From contig NC_135155.1 of the NCBI RefSeq assembly GCF_050948215.1, positions 10,496,001 to 10,560,000 of the forward strand: a stretch of 64,000 nt of DNA, read 5' to 3'. The notes under the pieces were generated by a model. It saw nothing but the letters and a program-made list of their open reading frames with translations, was not told the DNA's origin and did not search any database. Of this stretch, positions 58,152 through 64,000 are shown piece after piece. Source of the DNA: Halictus rubicundus. Lineage: Eukaryota > Arthropoda > Insecta > Hymenoptera > Halictidae. Every line of letters starts with the position of its first letter. The first letter of the stretch is position 1. A program made the position numbers and the translations under genes.

Positions 58152-59052
58152 ATCCCCCTCCTCCCCTTAATTCCGTCGGTAACCTCTTTCCAGCAGCGCA
58201 CACACTCGGCCGCTCGGGGCACACGCACGCGGCAAAATTGAATTTGTGACCGCAGAAAGCGCGACGAGGTTTTCCTGGCTCGGGGCGACGCGATATTCGC
58301 ACCAATTCACCGAAAGTACACGGAAAGGGAACGTGATCGAAATTCGATACATCGAGACGCCCCGCTGCTCGCGATTTCTTTCCTTTGCCACCGCCAACGA
58401 CCTCTCGCTTCTCTTGGGTCGCCCGCGAAACTGGAACGGTCGTCAAGCAAACGTTCCAGAAAGATATTTTCAGCTGCCTCAGCGACGTTCAATTAACTTT
58501 CTCGAACGATCGGCTCTGCTTGAACATTGTGAACATAGAACGCTGATTCTTGTAATCAGTTGTAAGACAATAAGCCTTCATGCAAAACAAACATTTTCCC
58601 CGTTAAATCCGGGAACAGAAATTCACTTTTCCCGCTAATAATTTCAATCAGTTAAAACTAGCATTCTTCTCGTAAATACATAAACTGCAGAATGTACTAA
58701 TATGATCATAACAAGATACAGGACAACAAACCGTAAATGTTTGTTGCATCACTCTCAAATTTGCATCGTATGGTCATTTCGGTATCCATAATTAAACATA
58801 GTCATGAGATTTTAATAGGTCGCCATTTAATGCGTACTGAATACTTGATATGATAATGACAATGTATTGTCTACTCTCCTCTTGTTAATAACAACGGAGA
58901 TCTAAATAATATTCGAGCGGCACAGTAAATATTTCTAGTACCGCATAATGGCGTTGCGTTATCAACAAGTATATTGAACGATTGAAATGACTTTACGAAT
59001 TAAAAATGACTCCGGGTAGGACACGATTTTTTGACCGTATATTCACTTGTTT
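58152..59052. other. Stretch without recognised gene
   Basis: 58180-58450 is CpG-rich with overlapping frames on both strands. The remainder is AT-rich. No feature is supported. Confidence 0.45.
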
Positions 59053-59248
59053 AACGACGGAATTATTTATCCAGGTTTTAAAACGAATTCTTAGGTTAGT
59101 ATATTCATTGTACCAAATTTGATTAGGATCACTAAATTCAAGAAAGTTGGAGGACTACTCAGTATCATACATTTAATTTTGTTTTCAATTTTTATTTCAC
59201 TAAACAACTTAATTTTCGAGGTTTCTAATTTGGCAGTCAAAGTTTCAA
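59053..59248 (+). repeat. Interspersed repeat G, copy 2
   Basis: It aligns in reverse to 49136-49338 and begins GACGGAATTATTTATCCAGG. It ends exactly where the TTAA-type element at 59249 begins, after TCAA. Confidence 0.7.
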
Positions 59249-59449
59249 CCCTTAACGGACCAATGCCGCCATATAAGCGGCGTGGCAATTTTACTTACTA
59301 GGTCCAATGCCGCGTATGTTGCAGCAAAAATAAAAAAAATATAAATATATATATATAAAATAAAATATAAATATTTTCCTCTCTATACTATGAACAATAG
59401 TTTGGCCCTGGTGGGAAGTAAATATGAAATACTTCCGGACCGTTAAGGG
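59249..59449. mobile_element. TTAA-type MITE with CCCTTAACGGACC ends (201 bp)
   Basis: The ends are CCCTTAACGGACC and GGACCGTTAAGGG. The right flank is TTAA (59450-59453) and the left flank TCAA (59245-59248), one change from TTAA. The centre is AT-rich with ATATATATATA. Near the left end CCGCCATATAAGCGGCG is an inner hairpin. Confidence 0.8.
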
Positions 59450-59453
59450 TTAA

Positions 59454-60214
59454 TTCGTCTTGCGGTAGAATCTCGATTATTAATCAGTGGAACGTTAGAG
59501 ATCGTGCAATAGAACAATTACTTAGCTGAAGTGGTAGATAAAAATTGATTTGTACAACGAATCGTGTTGCATACGGAACACTTTAGACTGAACTGTGAAA
59601 CATTGTAAGAATTCAGATAAATGAAAGATGGCAAACTGTCCTTAGTAATGATGGAGATTATATAATAAATTACGAAATAAAATCTTGAATTTACTACAAA
59701 GTTTGTCTTGGATTTCAAAATAATTGATTACATATGGGTCCCCCTAATAAATTCTGAAAAATTCGAACGCAGAGGAAACCGAAGAGGAGGGTTTTTATTA
59801 AAATGGGGCTCGGACACAGGCGGTCTAAGTCCCTTGTCCGCGGAGCTCCCGCAGTTGAAGGATGAAAAACGATTCCTCGCGTCTTTCCAGAACGAGATTC
59901 TCGAGAGACGTCTGGTATCCGAGACCCGCGTGATCCTACACCGCAAAGACTGTCAACCCCCTACGGGCCCGCGCGTCTTACAGTTTTGATACGCTATTCC
60001 ATCGCCAGTGATGCGAGATAGGAAGGCCGCGTCCGGCGGTGTGTCGCGTCGGCGGAGAAAGGCGCGAGACGAAGAGAGAAAGGAAGAAAGGACTCGGGGA
60101 AAGAGAAGCATCTCGGGAAATAAGATTCTGACTTTCTTCTTGACGTATCTGTCTACCGACCGCGGATCTTCGAAGGTGCAACCGTGTAGACTGCCGGAGG
60201 GAGGAGAAACGACG
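59454..60214. other. Stretch without recognised gene
   Basis: GTAGAATCTCGATTATTAATC at 59471 faintly resembles a Tigger-like end. No exon is supported. Confidence 0.4.
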
Positions 60215-60215
60215 C

Positions 60216-60249
<34 letters not shown>

Positions 60250-60250
60250 A
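60215..60250. repeat. (GA)n microsatellite
   Basis: A GA run inside a long minus frame, giving a Leu/Ser repeat that is an artefact. Confidence 0.95.
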
Positions 60251-63200
60251 AGGTAGAAGGGGGGCGCGAAGGAGATCGCATGAAAGCAAAGAGAGAATGC
60301 TGAAAATTTCTCCAGGCGGCTGACGCGATGCATTGTCTTTGCACGCCCGTCCACGGTGTTCGTGCCATCAGAGCGCGAACACGTCTGATGGGTATTTCCA
60401 TACACGGTCCTCGCGAGAAACTCGGAAAAATCCGTGGGCACCGACGCGACGCAGCATGACTGCAGCATGATACTCCGGGAGCATGAATATCGTTGTCTTC
60501 GGAATGTCGCTCCACGGACTGACAATACTGCGATCGCCTCTCGCCATGGAATCTCTGATGCTTTCACCAATCCTGGTTTCTTTTTTCGGGCTTTCTCTAT
60601 CGAGCCACCGTTTCTACACTGACGCCATTTTGGCGGGATAATAAACTTAACCATAGATCACCAAGCCATGACAACAAAAACGCGAATATAATCGAAAGCT
60701 CCAGTAACAAAAATACTTTATCTCGTAAAAATTATACTCGGTACTGAATTTAATAATTCAGCATTTGCTGGATCATCTGATATTGCAAGATTCTCGAATG
60801 TTCCGATTATCATTTTTACCATTTTGTCCATTCTGTGGATTATTTGTCCAGATTCAAAAATTCATTTTTGGGTATTCCGTGCGCCAAATTAGGTTACGAT
60901 CTGCAAAATGCAGAAGCTTCGATAAATAAATTGCTTTGATTTTATGGAATTTTTTAGGTCGCTGCGTGACCTCTTTGTTCGCAAAGCGTCGTCTGCAGTG
61001 TGAGGAGATCAAGTTTTATTCGCGCACAGTAATATAAAGATTTTACTGTGTGAAGCTGTGAAATTATAATACAACATGAGTGGCCTAAGGCGTTTGAGCA
61101 TCGGTGTATTTTGATCAGGTAACGTGACGGATTACCGATACGTTTCACAACGTCGACGTACATAATACTCGTTATAACATTCCCATTTCAAATTATGTTA
61201 ACAATGGACCGCGAAGAATGGTGTGCCATATTACTCGCACTCGCGTTTTCCTTACGTAATACGTCAGCGCCTGTTATAAAACGCAATAACGAGCGAAGTA
61301 TCTCGGAAACACTACGTGACTCGTGTCAATCGATAAAAACGTGGTAGAAAATTTTCTTGTTACATGCTGTCACGATGTAAGTCGATGTTCATGAAACTTT
61401 ATTTAGATTTATCCTTATTGTGTATTACACGATGGACCAAAATGTGTGACATATAGGAAACGAAACGACAACGTAAATTAGTTTTCTGTTACAATTAAAA
61501 TGAATATAAGAAACGACATTTGCAGTCGAGAACCGTTTCGATTGTTTCATGAATTCTTTTTCGTTAAATTAAGTCGAATAACTAATATACCGGGAAACAA
61601 CATACGCTCGATTAAATCTAATTAAATTTACAAATTGCAACAATGTCGGCCATTGTTTCAGTAGTTTCAATATTCGATCGATTGAAAAGCAAAGGGACCT
61701 CGGAAGAAGAACAAACACAAAACATTTGCCATTTTTTTGCAAAAATGATGGACATCGAGTGAAAAATTCTGCTTCGAAAAGTGATGTCGTATTTCGTTCG
61801 AAGATCTTCTTTGCACAGTAATCTGACATGGCTCCATTACAACGTTAAGCTGTATACAAACTTCCATCTAAATGTTTCCCCTGCGGGGAAAGTTATTTCG
61901 TTTTAGAAAAATCCTTCATTTTCTCGTCCGATGAAAATCGCTTCGCAAAACATTTTACTCTTCCCTGAAGATCCAGCGTTGGATATTATTTTCACCGAAT
62001 TGCTGCGTCTGATGGATGTATCGCTGAAGAAATTTTCGTTCCTGAGGAAATGAATTTTTTTAACGTTCGAACTAATCTCCGTTAAACCTGGAAACCGTTT
62101 ACGGGGAAAATTCGTACGATATTTTCGATTCATCCTCTTACGCGTAATCCCTAATTTCGTGGATGATTATGAAAATGCAGCGAAGTTCAGGATACATTAT
62201 TCAAAGGTTACGATGAAAGGAAAATTGAATGGAATGAAGGGTAACGAGCATTCCTGCTTACAAAATCAGATTAAAACGAACGTTAGCCTGAAACTACGTA
62301 CACAGTTTCGATTTTACGCTGGAGCTCGAGTTCCACGGGAAAATTAAATTACGTTCACGACGTCTTCCGTGAACAGCGGCGAAAAGAAATAGAAGGTACT
62401 TTTTAATAGAAGCCGACATACTTAAGAGTGCTTTATGCGCCACGGTTAAGAAATATAATTTCCCGTAATACACTCCGCTCGCTGTGCAAACCTTAAAACC
62501 CCATTTAATTATATATTCGTTTACCGCGTGTGCCAGCAACGTACCCCTCTGTATCTCGTTATTTATAGGATAAGTTGCAGCTTCTTTATCGTTGCGCCAA
62601 CAATCGAGCGATAAGACACTGTTAAACGCACATAATCGCGTTGCAAAATTCAAACGAGTCTAAAACGATCGCGTTCTATTCGCGAGGGATAAATTATATG
62701 CCGCTCGTTTGTACGCCACTTTACACATCTGTAAATTAATTCGCCTAAAACGTTTCCTTTTGTTGCTCGAAACAGGTCCCGCAGTGTGCCCGGGTTCTCC
62801 GTGTTTGCTGCTCTCGCAACAGCCCGTCGAGCGGGCACGGACCGCTTTCCGCAAATTAAACGACGCTTGCTCATTGAATAAATCATCGTGACTAATTAAT
62901 AGATCGAATTTACGTAACGGCGGGTCGGACGAGCGACGCGTGACACATTTCACGAAGACCGACCGCAGGCAAGATGGTCCTCCGTATCTGATCACGCATT
63001 AATCCGGGACAAGCCGACAGAGCGGCAGCAATTCGGCAACTTAATTAAACCAATTAATATTACGACCGACAAGAATGACGACCGATCCGATATCCGAGGA
63101 ACTGGCGCGCCTGCAAGTTTGCCGAACGAGCGTCGAGTTCCAGCCGCGTTACGTACGCTAATCATTCATATTCACCTGCATCCAGAAATTCAGCACAGCA

Positions 63201-63399
63201 CGTGCGTCTTTGAGGTGGGTCGTTAAACACCGGACAAATTTCCTTTTGTATAATATTATAAATATGTATTTGTTGTTGGCTTAGATTTTGACTATTGAAG
63301 GAGTCTCGAGCTTGTGGAAGGAATTTTTCAGAAATGTGCTGCACATTCTTTCACATGCACCGAGGAATTACCGACTGTATGTGCGCGACGATTTCCGAG
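60251..63399. other. Stretch without recognised gene
   Basis: Three kilobases of mixed, mostly AT-rich DNA. The plus/minus frames at 60.4-60.65 kb, 62.3-62.65 kb and 62.65-63.0 kb are short and unrecognised. 63030-63060 has AATTAAACCAATTAAT, like 42.2 kb. No repeat family copy is seen. Confidence 0.45.
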
Positions 63400-63401
63400 T
63401 A

Positions 63402-63907
63402 CAGTGAATTCGCGATATACAGGGTGTTCATTTGAAAACTTTCCAGCCGAATATCTCTAGAAGTACGAAAGATATTTAAAAAAGTGTAAAATACCAAGGA
63501 TTTCGAGGGGGAAGGAAGGGGGTTTCAAGGTCATTTGAAGGTCAACTTTGTTTTTCCAAATAGACACCTAAATTTTTTATTATGGGATCTTATTGTACGT
63601 AAAAAGACCAGCAATTTTCGTAGGATACTTTTTTTTATCCGCGCGCTAGTTTCGGAGATAAGCCAAATAAATCCTGATACTTTAGAATACCCAAATAAAA
63701 AACTGTAACTTTTTAATATCTCTCATACTTTTCGACATATTCGGTTGGAAAGTTTTCAAATGAACGCCCTGTATGTCTCCAGAGGAAATGCGGTGTCATG
63801 TTTACACTCCTCGGCGTCCGAGGCCTCTTCAGCTGGGGATAATGAGTGGGGATAATTCCGCGACGTTTATCGTCGAGGCCTTGGCGACATATATAGAGAA
63901 ATCGCAG
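63402..63907 (+). mobile_element. Pogo/Tigger-like MITE family D, copy D6, split by an M element
   Basis: The left end TA-CAGTGAATTCGCGATA is separated from the rest of the element (TGTCTCCAG...GACATATATAGAGAAATCGCAG-TA) by the 352-bp insertion at 63420-63771. The core after the insertion matches the other D copies (ACACTCCTCGGCGTCCGAGG, CGACGTTTATC). Confidence 0.85.
63420..63771. mobile_element. TA-flanked fold-back family M, copy M3 (352 bp), nested in D6
   Basis: The ends CAGGGTGTTCATTTGAAAAC and the complement of CAGGGCGTTCATTTGAAAAC form inverted repeats of about 57 bp. TA lies on each side (63418-63419 and 63772-63773), and removing one copy restores the D consensus GATATATGTC. The interior has AAGGTCATTTGAAGGTCAAC and no coding capacity. 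Confidence 0.9.
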
Positions 63908-64000
63908 TATCTTGTTACGAGTAGAAGTGTAGCCTTTCACCGACAAAGAATAAGTGTCGAAGCTTTCTGCAACATCTCTAGAAAAATCTGCCATCGAGTT

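Noticed and set aside
59119..59301. Peptide encoded in repeat G
   Set aside because: The second copy has stops or shifts in that frame; the frame also runs into the neighbouring MITE.
59953..60654. 233-codon minus-strand open frame
   Set aside because: Runs through a (GA)n microsatellite that gives an artificial Leu/Ser repeat; no domain recognised.

Overview
This is a 64 kb piece of animal nuclear DNA in which I can support no protein-coding gene and no tRNA, rRNA or known microRNA. There are no operons, ribosome-binding sites or dense reading frames. The longest open frames (about 190-233 codons) are unrecognisable, and several run through simple repeats or minisatellites. Long AT-rich stretches alternate with CpG-rich, TTCGAA/CGCG-rich blocks. 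That texture, plus many short TTAA- and TA-flanked inverted-repeat elements, suggests an arthropod, most likely a hymenopteran (bee, ant or wasp). The species call is inference; the window could be intergenic or lie inside very large introns.

What can be annotated is mostly a landscape of small non-autonomous DNA transposons (MITEs). I found the families by comparing the window with itself. A: TTAA-flanked, termini C-R-CTRAACCTACC, 203 to 620 bp (17.7, 18.8, 31.0, 39.6, 54.7 kb). B: TTAA-flanked, CCCTTTGCACTCGA-type termini, 174-240 bp (38.7, 41.3, 55.3 kb). C: TTAA-flanked, CACGTTMACTGCC-type termini (27.2, 38.6, 46.3, 51.2 kb). D: TA-flanked, CAGTGAATTCTCGATATATG termini, about 160-193 bp, pogo/Tigger-like (1.8, 9.5, 22.6, 34.3, 44.1, 63.4 kb). 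E: 8-bp target duplication, TAGACTGCGG termini, hAT-like, 72-179 bp (0.3, 1.7, 3.8, 10.4, 42.7, 49.4, 51.4, 57.3 kb). M: TA-flanked, CAGGGTGTYC termini, long fold-back elements of 333-443 bp (11.9, 14.4, 20.9, 24.0, 25.0, 47.5, 56.3, 63.4 kb). There are also a hAT-like fold-back at 6.0 kb, a Tc1-like terminus at 19.36 kb, two Tigger-like termini (26.1, 34.5 kb), and a repeat G of unknown type (49.1 and 59.1 kb).

Some insertions give relative ages. An M element sits inside a D element (63.4 kb), a B element inside a C element (38.7 kb), a B element abuts an A element with one shared TTAA-like site (55.3 kb), and a Tc1-like end interrupts an A element (19.36 kb). Tandem structures include a 234-bp-period duplication (2.4-2.95 kb), a 165-bp-period duplication (53.45-53.78 kb), a 29-30 bp minisatellite at two loci (50.8 and 57.0 kb), a 60-bp-period repeat (33.7 kb), pentamer and hexamer repeats, and many CT/GA microsatellites. 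Several compact palindromes (13.2, 16.55, 26.55, 32.6/32.8, 46.3 kb) are not explained by the element families, or are unusual features inside them.

The remaining sequence is single-copy as far as I can see. Some of it is GC/CpG-rich (10.2, 21.4-21.75, 36.1-36.5, 37.4-38.4, 40.0-41.1, 43.5-43.9, 44.6-45.1, 46.6-47.1, 58.2-58.5 kb) and could hold promoters, enhancers or short exons that cannot be proved from one sequence.
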